From the NCBI GenBank assembly GCA_003140115.1, contig PLIQ01000284.1:1-7345 (forward strand): a stretch of DNA of 7,345 nt, written 5' to 3'. The position numbers and the translations under genes were made by a program. The stretch is from Actinomycetota bacterium (lineage in GTDB: Bacteria > Actinomycetota > Actinomycetes > Streptosporangiales > Streptosporangiaceae). Position 1 is the stretch's first letter. Each line of letters begins with the position of its first letter. This document shows, piece by piece, positions 1-5,268 of the stretch. The notes under the pieces are model-generated. The model saw only the letters and a list, made by a program, of their open reading frames with translations. It ran no database searches and was not told the DNA's origin.

Positions 1-1
1 C

Positions 2-775
2 TGGCGCGTGCGGTTCGGCTGGGCGGTGACCGACACGCTCACCATCACCCGGCGTAACCTGCTGGTCTGGCTGCGGGTGCCCGCATATCTGGTGTTCACC
101 GTGGTCCAGCCGGTGATCTTCGTGCTGATGTTCCGGTACGTCTTCGGCGGCGCGATCCGGGTGAGCTCGGCGGGCGGTTACGTAGACTTCCTGTTGCCGG
201 GGATCATCGCTCAGACGGCGGCGTTCGCCTGCTTCGGTACGGCCATCGCACTGGCCCAGGAGCTGAAGAAGGGCGTCATCGACCGGCTGCGGTCGATGCC
301 GATGGCGCGTTCGGCGGTCCTGACCGGGCGCTTGCTGGCTGACACCCTGCGGATGACGGTGACGATCCTGATCGTCCTCGGGGTGGGGTTCGCGGTCGGG
401 TTCCGGTTCTCCAGCGGGGTCGGCCCGGCCATCGCGATGGTCGCGCTGGCGATCTTGTTCGGCGTGGCCATCGCCTGTATCTCGGCGTTCACCGGGCTGG
501 CCATCGGCGACGAGGAATCGGTTCAGGCCTTCGGGCTGATCTGGATCTTCCCGCTCACGTTCCTGTCCTCGGCGTTCGTGCCGATCGCGACCATGCCGGG
601 CTGGCTGCAGGCATTCGCGAACAACCAGCCGGTCACCTACACCATCAACGCCATGCGCGCGCTGGCCCTGGGCGGTCCGGTCGCGGACAACCTGTGGAAG
701 AGCCTGGTCTGGCTGGCGGGCATCTTTATCGTGTTCGTGCCGCTATCGGTCCGGGCGTACCGGCGGGCTTCCTAG
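2..775 (+). CDS. ABC-2 type transporter permease, DrrB-like (5' end probably outside window)
   Basis: Integral membrane subunit of an ABC exporter of the daunorubicin-resistance (DrrB) type, expected to pair with a DrrA-like ATPase to export drugs or lipophilic molecules. The frame is open from the left edge. The first possible start is the GTG at 8, but DrrB relatives usually carry several residues before the RFGWAVTDTLTITRRNLL stretch, so the true start is probably upstream. Counting from that GTG there are about six hydrophobic segments: roughly residues 23-45, 57-82, 108-130, 136-165, 172-195 and 232-250. The typical family pattern is present: RRNLLVWLRVP before the first helix, QPVIFVLMFRYVFGG, an acidic DEESVQAFG loop, then a PLTFLSSAFVP helix and a conserved NQPVTYTINAMRAL stretch. 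The stop TAG (773-775) overlaps the stop of the convergent VOC gene. No ATPase gene is in view; it should lie to the left. Family call is firm, substrate unknown. Confidence 0.92.
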   Translation, partial: WRVRFGWAVTDTLTITRRNLLVWLRVPAYLVFTVVQPVIFVLMFRYVFGGAIRVSSAGGYVDFLLPGIIAQTAAFACFGTAIALAQELKKGVIDRLRSMPMARSAVLTGRLLADTLRMTVTILIVLGVGFAVGFRFSSGVGPAIAMVALAILFGVAIACISAFTGLAIGDEESVQAFGLIWIFPLTFLSSAFVPIATMPGWLQAFANNQPVTYTINAMRALALGGPVADNLWKSLVWLAGIFIVFVPLSVRAYRRAS

Positions 776-1167
776 ATCGCGGGCGGCGGGCCGCTGCCGT
801 AGGGGCGGGTCAGGATCTCGAGCAGGTGGCCGTCGGGGTCTTCAAAGTACAGGCCGCGGCCACCGTCGCGGTGGTTGATGGCCTGGCGCTGGGTGCGGCT
901 GGGATCGGCCCAGTAGGGCAGGTCCCGCTCGCGGAGACGGTCGAAGGCGCCGTCGAACTCGACCTCACTGACCAGGAACGCGTAGTGCTGCGGGGTGACC
1001 GGGCCGCTGGTCTCGGCGAAATCAAGGGAGACGTCGTTGTCCGCGTGCACCACGAGGAAGCGGCCGAAACGGGTCGCCGGGGCCAGGCCGAGGATCTCGG
1101 TCAGGAACGCCGCCGAGCGCTCCTGATCCCGGCACGAGACGATGGTGTGGTTCAGTTGGACGCTCAT
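772..1167 (-). CDS. VOC family (glyoxalase/bleomycin-resistance fold) protein
   Basis: A 131-residue single-domain VOC protein, a fold used by glyoxalases, extradiol dioxygenases and antibiotic-binding proteins. It shows the two beta-alpha-beta-beta-beta modules: LNHTIVSCRDQERSAAFLTEILGL (residues 5-28) and HYAFLVSEVEFDGAFDRL (61-78), closed by GRGLYFEDPDGHLLEILT (103-120). Likely metal ligands are His7, His61 and Glu117, so it could be a metal-dependent enzyme rather than only a binder. The ATG at 1165-1167 overlaps the stop of the upstream SnoaL-like gene as ATGA, which suggests translational coupling, and an AGAGGA ribosome site sits 6 nt before it. At the 3' end the stop shares CTAG with the convergent permease gene. 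The substrate cannot be told from the sequence. Confidence 0.92.
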   Translation of the reverse strand: MSVQLNHTIVSCRDQERSAAFLTEILGLAPATRFGRFLVVHADNDVSLDFAETSGPVTPQHYAFLVSEVEFDGAFDRLRERDLPYWADPSRTQRQAINHRDGGRGLYFEDPDGHLLEILTRPYGSGPPPAI

Positions 1168-1559
1168 GAAGAGTCCTCTGCGAGCTGGCGTTGCATCAGC
1201 TCGACGAGCTTGGTCAGGCCGCGCATGGGCCGGACCATCACGGTGAAGCCGACCAGCCGGTCAGCATCGTTCCAGCACAGCATGTCGACGCCGTGAACGT
1301 ACAGGCCGTCGAGCTCGGCCTCGAACTCCAGCACCGCGCTGGACGGGCCGTACCACTCGCCGACGTAGCGAAGCGAGGGACCCAGCACCGCCATCGCGCT
1401 GCGCAGGTAGCCCGCCGTGAGGTCCTTGCCCGGCTGCGGCGCGAACACGGCCGGCGAGCGGAACACTACCTCGTCGGCGAGCAGGTCATCCAACAGGGCC
1501 GGGTCCCCGGACTCGACGACGGCGTGCCAGGCCTGCACGGCCGGAGGTTGCTCAGACAT
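1164..1559 (-). CDS. SnoaL-like / NTF2-fold protein
   Basis: A 131-residue protein with the cone-shaped NTF2-like fold shared by SnoaL polyketide cyclases, ketosteroid isomerases and many small uncharacterised actinobacterial proteins. Visible family features, counted from the ATG at 1559: an N-terminal helix with WHAVVESGDPALLDDLLADEV (11-31), FRSPAVFAPQPGKDLTAGYL (33-52), and alternating strands VLEFEAELDGLYVHGVDML (76-94) and LVGFTVMVRP (102-111). No catalytic set can be assigned with confidence. The frame also allows a TTG start at 1571 (four residues longer). The ATG is preferred because it matches the usual family start, and because the TTG falls in what could be a -10 region (TTGAGT, 6 nt before the ATG, with TTGCGC 17 bp further up). 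The gene ends in an ATGA overlap with the VOC gene, so the two form one operon and probably act on the same kind of small molecule. Fold is confident; reaction unknown. Confidence 0.85.
   Translation of the reverse strand: MSEQPPAVQAWHAVVESGDPALLDDLLADEVVFRSPAVFAPQPGKDLTAGYLRSAMAVLGPSLRYVGEWYGPSSAVLEFEAELDGLYVHGVDMLCWNDADRLVGFTVMVRPMRGLTKLVELMQRQLAEDSS
1174..1179 (-). promoter_or_regulatory. Ribosome binding site of the VOC gene
   Basis: AGAGGA on the minus strand, 6 nt before the ATG at 1167 and lying inside the last codons of the upstream SnoaL-like gene. It fixes the VOC start and fits re-initiation at the ATGA overlap. Confidence 0.7.
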
Positions 1560-1637
1560 GGCTGTACTCAACCCGAGCCGATCCGAATGCGCAAGGTGCT
1601 CGCGGCCTAGGCGTGGCTGAGGACGTCCCGCCCGCGG

Positions 1638-1666
1638 TTGGCGAATGGCCCGCCGGGATCTATTGT
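1638..1666 (+). promoter_or_regulatory. Probable leaderless promoter of the DUF385 gene
   Basis: TTGGCG (1638-1643), a 17-bp spacer and TATTGT (1661-1666) form a good housekeeping-sigma promoter on the plus strand. The ATG at 1673 starts 6 nt after the -10, where transcription should begin, and no Shine-Dalgarno is well placed. Leaderless mRNAs are common in actinobacteria. It lies in the short divergent region between the SnoaL-like and DUF385 genes. Confidence 0.55.
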
Positions 1667-1672
1667 CACGCC

Positions 1673-2113
1673 ATGGATATGCAGCAGTACCTGGCCGATC
1701 TCAGCCTGAAGACCATGAGCCGGGTCCACCGGGCCATCGTTCATCTCAGTGGCGGCCAACTGCTGGGCTCGGCGTTCGGCATGCCGGTGGTCGAATTGCA
1801 CACGACGGGACGCAAATCGGGCCGGCCGCGCTCCACCATGCTGACCGCGCCGGTGGTCGATGGTGACCAGGTGGTGCTGGTGGCCTCCAAGGGCGGAGAT
1901 GATCGCGACCCCGATTGGTACCGCAATCTGATGGCTCATCCCGAGGTCGAGCTGACCATGGGCAGCCGACGCCGGCCGATGCTGGCGCGCCAGGCGTCGG
2001 CGGCGGAGAAGGCGGAGCTATGGCCGCGCGTGGTGGCGGCCTACCAGGGCTACGGCGGTTACCAGCGCCGCACCGAACGCGACATCCCGCTGGTCATCCT
2101 CGAGCCGCGCTGA
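1673..2113 (+). CDS. Nitroreductase/deazaflavin-dependent oxidoreductase family protein (DUF385, Ddn-like)
   Basis: A 146-residue split-barrel protein of the DUF385 family, whose best-known member is mycobacterial Ddn, an F420H2-dependent reductase of quinones and nitroimidazoles. Family hallmarks: an N-terminal amphipathic helix (about 5-27), VVELHTTGRKSGRPRSTML (39-57), VVDGDQVVLVASKGGDDRDPDWYRNL in residues 61-86, HPEVELTMG (89-97) and RDIPLVILEPR at the end. The length is typical of the family. The frame extends up to 1613, but the ATG at 1673 is preferred: family members begin near this point, and a TTGGCG-17-TATTGT promoter ends 6 nt before it. An ATG at 1679 is a further alternative. 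The gene stands alone, divergent from the SnoaL-like/VOC operon and convergent with the second VOC gene. Its presence implies that the host makes F420. The physiological substrate is unknown. Confidence 0.92.
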   Translation: MDMQQYLADLSLKTMSRVHRAIVHLSGGQLLGSAFGMPVVELHTTGRKSGRPRSTMLTAPVVDGDQVVLVASKGGDDRDPDWYRNLMAHPEVELTMGSRRRPMLARQASAAEKAELWPRVVAAYQGYGGYQRRTERDIPLVILEPR

Positions 2114-2140
2114 ACCCAGCGTCGCCTGGCGCGTTAGGGG

Positions 2141-2527
2141 CTAGGCGCCTGAAGGCCGGGACCGCGGCACCCAGCAAAGGCAGAACGGATGCCCGGCCGG
2201 ATCCGCGTAGACCTGGAAACCGCTGGCCGACTCGATGTCATCGGCGGGCTTCAGCAGCTTGGCGCCCAGCGACGTGACCTGGTCGTGGGCGGTCTTGATG
2301 TCCTCGACGTACAGGTCGAGGTGAACCTGCTGCGGCGTCCCGTCAGGCCACTCCGGCGGAACATGGTCGGGCGCGAACTGAACGCCCACCTGCGGCTGGC
2401 CATCGGCGTAGATCATGTGCCAGTCGTCATCCGCGTGGACCTCGCCGCCCAGCACGCCGGCCCAGAAGGCGCTCTCGGCGGTCAGGTCGGCGGCGTCGAA
2501 GACGACCACCTGGTGGTTTATCCTCAT
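2141..2527 (-). CDS. VOC family protein, Glyoxalase_6-like
   Basis: A 128-residue VOC-fold protein resembling the Glyoxalase_6 group of small actinobacterial proteins. It shows INHQVVVFDAADLTAESAFW (3-22), a second module starting QQVHLDLYVEDIKTAHDQV (66-84) with LGAKLL after it, and the closing motif YADPAGHPFCLCWVP (107-121). His69 lies where one metal ligand is expected. In the closing strand, where classical glyoxalases have a Glu ligand, it has FCLC, as is common in this subgroup, so it is more likely a ligand binder or atypical enzyme than glyoxalase I. The ATG at 2525-2527 is supported by AGGA 7 nt upstream. The stop lies 27 nt from the stop of the convergent DUF385 gene. Upstream, 67 nt carrying a three-copy 17-bp repeat separate it from the YCII gene. 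Substrate unknown. Confidence 0.9.
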   Translation of the reverse strand: MRINHQVVVFDAADLTAESAFWAGVLGGEVHADDDWHMIYADGQPQVGVQFAPDHVPPEWPDGTPQQVHLDLYVEDIKTAHDQVTSLGAKLLKPADDIESASGFQVYADPAGHPFCLCWVPRSRPSGA

Positions 2528-2556
2528 GCGGTCATCCTGGCACGGACCCGGACGGG

Positions 2557-2607
2557 CGGGTCAGCGCGGCGCGCGGGTCAGCGCGGCGGGCGGGTCAGCG
2601 CGGCGGC
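2557..2607. repeat. Three tandem copies of a 17-bp GC-rich unit
   Basis: CGGGTCAGCGCGGCG plus two variable bases is repeated head to tail at 2557-2573, 2574-2590 and 2591-2607. The first 15 bases are identical in all three copies; the last two are CG, GG and GC. The third copy runs into the end of the YCII gene and supplies its stop codon (2595-2597). The first two lie in the gap before the VOC gene, about 30 to 63 bp upstream of its ATG. Each copy carries the same TGA on the minus strand, so copy-number change would leave the YCII protein intact. Confidence 0.9.
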
Positions 2608-2900
2608 TTCGGGCGGCTGTCGAGCCACAGCGCCCAGGGCTCTATCGTGCCGATCCGGAGCAGTCCGGCTGATGCCCAGGGATCCCGGGCCAGGCGTGCG
2701 GTGATGTCGCTCTCGTCGGGCGCCTCGACCACGTGCAGGGTCTGCTCGCCGGTGCCGATCGGGCCGCCGACGATGATAAACCCGTCGTCGACCAGCCCGT
2801 CCATGAAGGCCGCGTGCTCATCCCAGCCGTCCTGCTCCCGAATCGGGCGCGAGGGGTCCCAGCATGGGCCGTGCACCAGCCTGACCGCGAAGTTGGCCAT
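2595..2900 (-). CDS. YCII-related (YciI-like) protein
   Basis: A 101-residue protein of the YCII superfamily, small dimeric ferredoxin-like-fold proteins often found beside oxidoreductases or sigma factors. Family features: FAVRLVHGP as strand 1 (4-12), WDEHAAFMDGLVDDGFIIVGGPIG (26-49) including the conserved His29 region and the GxxxxGGP turn, LHVVEAPDESDI (55-66) and a DPWASAGLLRIGTIEPWAL end (73-91). The ATG at 2898-2900 has no clear Shine-Dalgarno. A TACGCT hexamer sits 6 nt upstream, so it could be leaderless, though no -35 is evident. It begins only 29 nt after the stop of the hydrolase, so read-through from that gene is equally possible. Its last codons overlap the tandem repeat. Catalytic role unproven; His29 is the likely active residue by family analogy. 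Confidence 0.87.
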   Translation of the reverse strand: MANFAVRLVHGPCWDPSRPIREQDGWDEHAAFMDGLVDDGFIIVGGPIGTGEQTLHVVEAPDESDITARLARDPWASAGLLRIGTIEPWALWLDSRPKPPR

Positions 2901-2929
2901 GACCGGAGCGTACGGGCCGCCGCTGACAT

Positions 2930-3790
2930 TCAGCGTGCCGCTTGGCCTTCAGGGGAGATCTCGCGGATGTGGTCGATGATCGGCTCAGACATGCGCGGGT
3001 AGAGTTCCACAACGCTCTCCGGGATGCGGCCCACGTAGCGCAACATCCAGTCCTCGCGGGTCCATGCGCACGGCAGGAGACGCGAGCCAGGAATCGCCTC
3101 ATGCAGTGCCTGCGCCGCGAAGTCCGGATGGAAGTCGTCGTTGCCGTTGAAAACAAGCGTCGGCGCTGTCACTGCGCGGAGTTCTGAGACGGTGGCGGCG
3201 ATCACGGGTGTTGCCATCGTGGGGTAGAAAACGTTGTTCCACGACTTCATGACGGCAATGAATGTACTGGGGTCCAGATCCAGCAGGCGCGCCGCGTTAC
3301 CCGGATTCGCCCGGATTAGCTCGCTGAAGTGCGGCGTTTCGGCGACCTGGGCCATGCCCCCGCGGACGGCGGCCTCGATGTAGGGCGTGTGATATTGGTA
3401 GCCGAGCAACTGGGAACTGTAGCCGCCCCCCGATACGGACCACAGGATGAGCCCGCTGACAACTTGAGGGTGCCGGATAGCGGTCAGGTAGGCCAGCCGG
3501 GCACCGGCCGAGCCTCCGATGAAGATGGCGCTGCCGAGGCCTAGGTGCTCGAGCAGCAATGCTGCATCGTCAGCCCATCGGTACTGTTCCGGTCGCGTAT
3601 CCAGGTACAGGTCGGATGACCCTGTGTTGCTGCGGTCCCACTCGATGAGCTGCATGTGATCTTCGAGCGCACGAGCAAGCGAGGCCAGCGCCGAGTAGCC
3701 CAGGCGCCCGCCCGGGGTCAAGACGACGGGCGGGCCGCTTCCGGTCCGGCGGTACTGTATCGCGCGGTCACCGACATAAAAGGTATGCAT
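2930..3790 (-). CDS. Alpha/beta hydrolase
   Basis: A 286-residue alpha/beta-hydrolase-fold protein, probably cytoplasmic. Counting from the ATG at 3790: oxyanion-loop region VVLTPGGRLG (22-31), WDRSNTGSSD (51-60, in the place of the usual DxRGxGxS), nucleophile elbow IGGSAG with Ser94, a helical lid about 120-205, and strand LVFNGNDDFHP (212-222) with the acid, Asp218 or Asp219. The catalytic His normally found after strand 8 is not visible: the equivalent stretch reads RLLPCAWTREDWML (237-250). It may therefore use a different residue or not be a classical hydrolase. A GTG at 3820 would add ten residues, but the predicted promoter places the transcript start near 3816, so the ATG is preferred, with AGG 9 nt upstream. 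The gene and its upstream region look less GC-rich than their neighbours, a mild hint of separate origin. It is followed after 29 nt by the YCII gene. Substrate unknown. Confidence 0.88.
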   Translation of the reverse strand: MHTFYVGDRAIQYRRTGSGPPVVLTPGGRLGYSALASLARALEDHMQLIEWDRSNTGSSDLYLDTRPEQYRWADDAALLLEHLGLGSAIFIGGSAGARLAYLTAIRHPQVVSGLILWSVSGGGYSSQLLGYQYHTPYIEAAVRGGMAQVAETPHFSELIRANPGNAARLLDLDPSTFIAVMKSWNNVFYPTMATPVIAATVSELRAVTAPTLVFNGNDDFHPDFAAQALHEAIPGSRLLPCAWTREDWMLRYVGRIPESVVELYPRMSEPIIDHIREISPEGQAAR

Positions 3791-3822
3791 AGTCCAAGAC
3801 CTGGTCGAGCTCCTGGTCACAT

Positions 3823-3852
3823 ACTGTAACTCGAATTCGTGTGATATGTCTA
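3823..3852 (-). promoter_or_regulatory. Probable promoter of the hydrolase gene
   Basis: On the minus strand TAGACA (3852-3847, five of six matches to TTGACA), an 18-bp spacer and TACAGT (3828-3823, four of six to TATAAT) lie in an AT-richer gap between the lipoprotein and hydrolase genes. The start of transcription would be near 3816, giving a leader of about 26 nt before the ATG at 3790 and excluding the GTG at 3820 as start. Confidence 0.5.
3829..3842. promoter_or_regulatory. Palindrome in the promoter spacer, operator candidate
   Basis: ACTCGAATTCGTGT is a 14-bp inverted repeat with one mismatched pair and a perfect CGAATTCG core. It lies wholly between the -35 and -10 of the predicted hydrolase promoter, where a bound dimeric repressor would block RNA polymerase. 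No regulator for it is identifiable in the window. Confidence 0.4.
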
Positions 3853-3904
3853 CGACTATGAAATAATTGCTCTACGGCAGGCCGGACCGGCTGGGTGGGT
3901 GGTG

Positions 3905-5185
3905 TTAAGGCTGCGCTGCGTACTTGGTGCCCTCCGCGGTCACGGTGGCGAGCGCAGCGAAGCCTGCGTTGGCGTCCTGCGTGGCTGCCGGGGTAACGGT
4001 GATCGTCGTGACGTGCTGCTCGATGGTCCCGGCCTCGCCGAGGTCCGTCATAGCGGTTTTCCAGGCGCGCGCGGCGACAGCATCACAGGCCGACGGTGAG
4101 CCGGAGGCGGGGCCGAGCGTGGCTCCCAGGAGGGCCTGCCCCGCGGCGTGCAGGTTCGCGAGCGTGGTGTCGGTCGTGATGCCTCCCGGGCCGTTCCATG
4201 TCCCGTGGAAGACGGCGATCTGGTTCTTCCCACCGTACTGGATGTACCAGAGTTTCATCTGAGTCCCGCAGCTGGCCGTGGTTGCTGCCACTGGCGTGGT
4301 GCCGGCGGTGGCCGATGATGCCGGCGCTGAGGTGGCCGGGGCGGCGCTAGATCCCGTATTCGCCGCCTCAAATGACTTCAAGGCGGCAGTGCCCGCCGCG
4401 ACCTCCTGGTCGGCCTGGGCGACATTCTGCTGCCCCGAGGAGTTGTCGCCGGAATAGTCATTGCCGGCCGCGATATAGTCATTCATTGCGGCGACGAAAT
4501 CGGAATTGTCGGCCGGGGCCGGGTCGACCTCGTCATTCAAGACCGCTTGCGCGTCCCCGGTCAGGTTAGCGCCGTCCACAGTAAGGTCGGCGGGATTGCT
4601 GCTTTCGTCGGATGCGATCTGCGAAAGATCCTGCGACACCTGCTGGAGCGGGGCCTGAACCTGCGCCGCCCACCCGCTCTCCCCGCTGGCGATCGGGTCG
4701 ACGCAGTCGACGGTGCACGATGACTCCGACGTCGCGGCTGGGTCTGCTGACGGTGCCGGGCCCGCCACTGGTGCCGCCGACCCGCTGCAGTTGTCGTCCG
4801 AGGCGGTGACGACCTGCCCGAACTGGGCGTTGATGACGTCGCCCTCGGTCGTGCCGTACTTGCTGACCAGGGCGGCCTTGATCTGGGCGGCCGACAGGCT
4901 CGGGCCCGATGCCGGGTCCACCGACACTACAGCCATCGCGTTCCGGAATGACATGTCGCGCTCGAAGTAGCCCGCGACGCACGAGTCCTGGCTGGCGCTG
5001 CCGCCCGAGCCGGCCGCAGTCTTGAACTGGCTGACCTCGGCCTGAGTCCACTGGCCAGGTGCCGACCCCTGGGCCGGGGCTGCGGCGCTCCCGCCGCCGC
5101 ATGCCGTGACGGTAAATGCGGTCACGGCGGCGGCCAGCGACCCAGCCAGGAGGAACTGCTTCCTGTGCGCCTTGACGAATACCAT
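3905..5185 (-). CDS. Putative secreted lipoprotein with three cysteine-pair segments, function unknown
   Basis: A 426-residue protein I do not recognise. The N terminus is a lipoprotein signal: basic KAHRK (5-9), hydrophobic 11-26 and lipobox VTAC with Cys29 as the lipidated residue, then a GGGSAAAPAQG tether. The mature part holds six more cysteines, two per segment: Cys69 and Cys133 in a first folded segment (45-135), Cys157 and Cys161 opening a helical middle segment (156-272), and Cys306 and Cys367 in the last (305-426). Ala/Pro/Ser-rich linkers separate them at about 134-155 and 273-304. This layout suggests up to three disulfides in modules anchored on the outer face of the membrane. 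The ATG at 5185 is chosen because an AAAGGGGAG ribosome site precedes it and the signal starts there. The frame runs on to 5575, but that extension is antisense-like noise over the zinc-ribbon gene. That gene ends 77 nt upstream. Role unknown; binding or envelope sensing is a guess. Confidence 0.8.
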   Translation of the reverse strand: MVFVKAHRKQFLLAGSLAAAVTAFTVTACGGGSAAAPAQGSAPGQWTQAEVSQFKTAAGSGGSASQDSCVAGYFERDMSFRNAMAVVSVDPASGPSLSAAQIKAALVSKYGTTEGDVINAQFGQVVTASDDNCSGSAAPVAGPAPSADPAATSESSCTVDCVDPIASGESGWAAQVQAPLQQVSQDLSQIASDESSNPADLTVDGANLTGDAQAVLNDEVDPAPADNSDFVAAMNDYIAAGNDYSGDNSSGQQNVAQADQEVAAGTAALKSFEAANTGSSAAPATSAPASSATAGTTPVAATTASCGTQMKLWYIQYGGKNQIAVFHGTWNGPGGITTDTTLANLHAAGQALLGATLGPASGSPSACDAVAARAWKTAMTDLGEAGTIEQHVTTITVTPAATQDANAGFAALATVTAEGTKYAAQP

Positions 5186-5189
5186 GGTT

Positions 5190-5197
5190 CTCCCCTT
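5190..5197 (-). promoter_or_regulatory. Ribosome binding site of the lipoprotein gene
   Basis: AAGGGGAG on the minus strand ends 4 nt before the ATG at 5185. It is the strongest Shine-Dalgarno in the window and decides the start of the lipoprotein against the longer open frame. Confidence 0.75.
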
Positions 5198-5205
5198 TAT
5201 CCGAG

Positions 5206-5224
5206 CCGGTCCAGTCTGGACAGG
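5206..5224. promoter_or_regulatory. Inverted repeat before the lipoprotein gene
   Basis: CCGGTCCAGTCTGGACAGG: a 13-bp palindrome GTCCAG-T-CTGGAC flanked by CC and GG that also pair, with one mismatched pair between. It lies 21 bp upstream of the ATG. It could be an operator, or a small hairpin in the mRNA leader just before the ribosome site. Confidence 0.4.
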
Positions 5225-5240
5225 ATTCGTTCTTTCGGTA

Positions 5241-5268
5241 ATTGCAGGTATTTCGGCCAGGATTACAA
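5241..5268 (-). promoter_or_regulatory. Possible promoter of the lipoprotein gene
   Basis: TTGTAA (5268-5263), a 16-bp spacer and TGCAAT (5246-5241) on the minus strand give four of six matches in each box. The -35 overlaps the stop codon of the zinc-ribbon gene. The second base of the -10, normally A, is not met, so this is weak, and read-through from the zinc-ribbon gene remains possible. Confidence 0.27.

Noticed and set aside
694..1296. 200-codon plus-strand frame across the permease end and the VOC gene
   Set aside because: Antisense shadow of the VOC and SnoaL-like genes with no family resemblance.
2114..2160. Possible terminator between the convergent DUF385 and VOC genes
   Set aside because: Only a 5-bp GGCGC/GCGCC pairing with a long loop and a mismatch next to it; too weak to call.
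3818..3820. GTG start for the hydrolase, ten residues longer
   Set aside because: It lies upstream of the predicted transcription start and the extra residues (TRSSTRSW) do not look like the family; the ATG at 3790 fits better.
3876..3895. GCCGGACCGGC palindrome after the lipoprotein stop as a terminator
   Set aside because: Only a 4-bp stem with a 3-nt loop is possible and the AT-rich stretch lies about 12 nt further on; not a convincing terminator.
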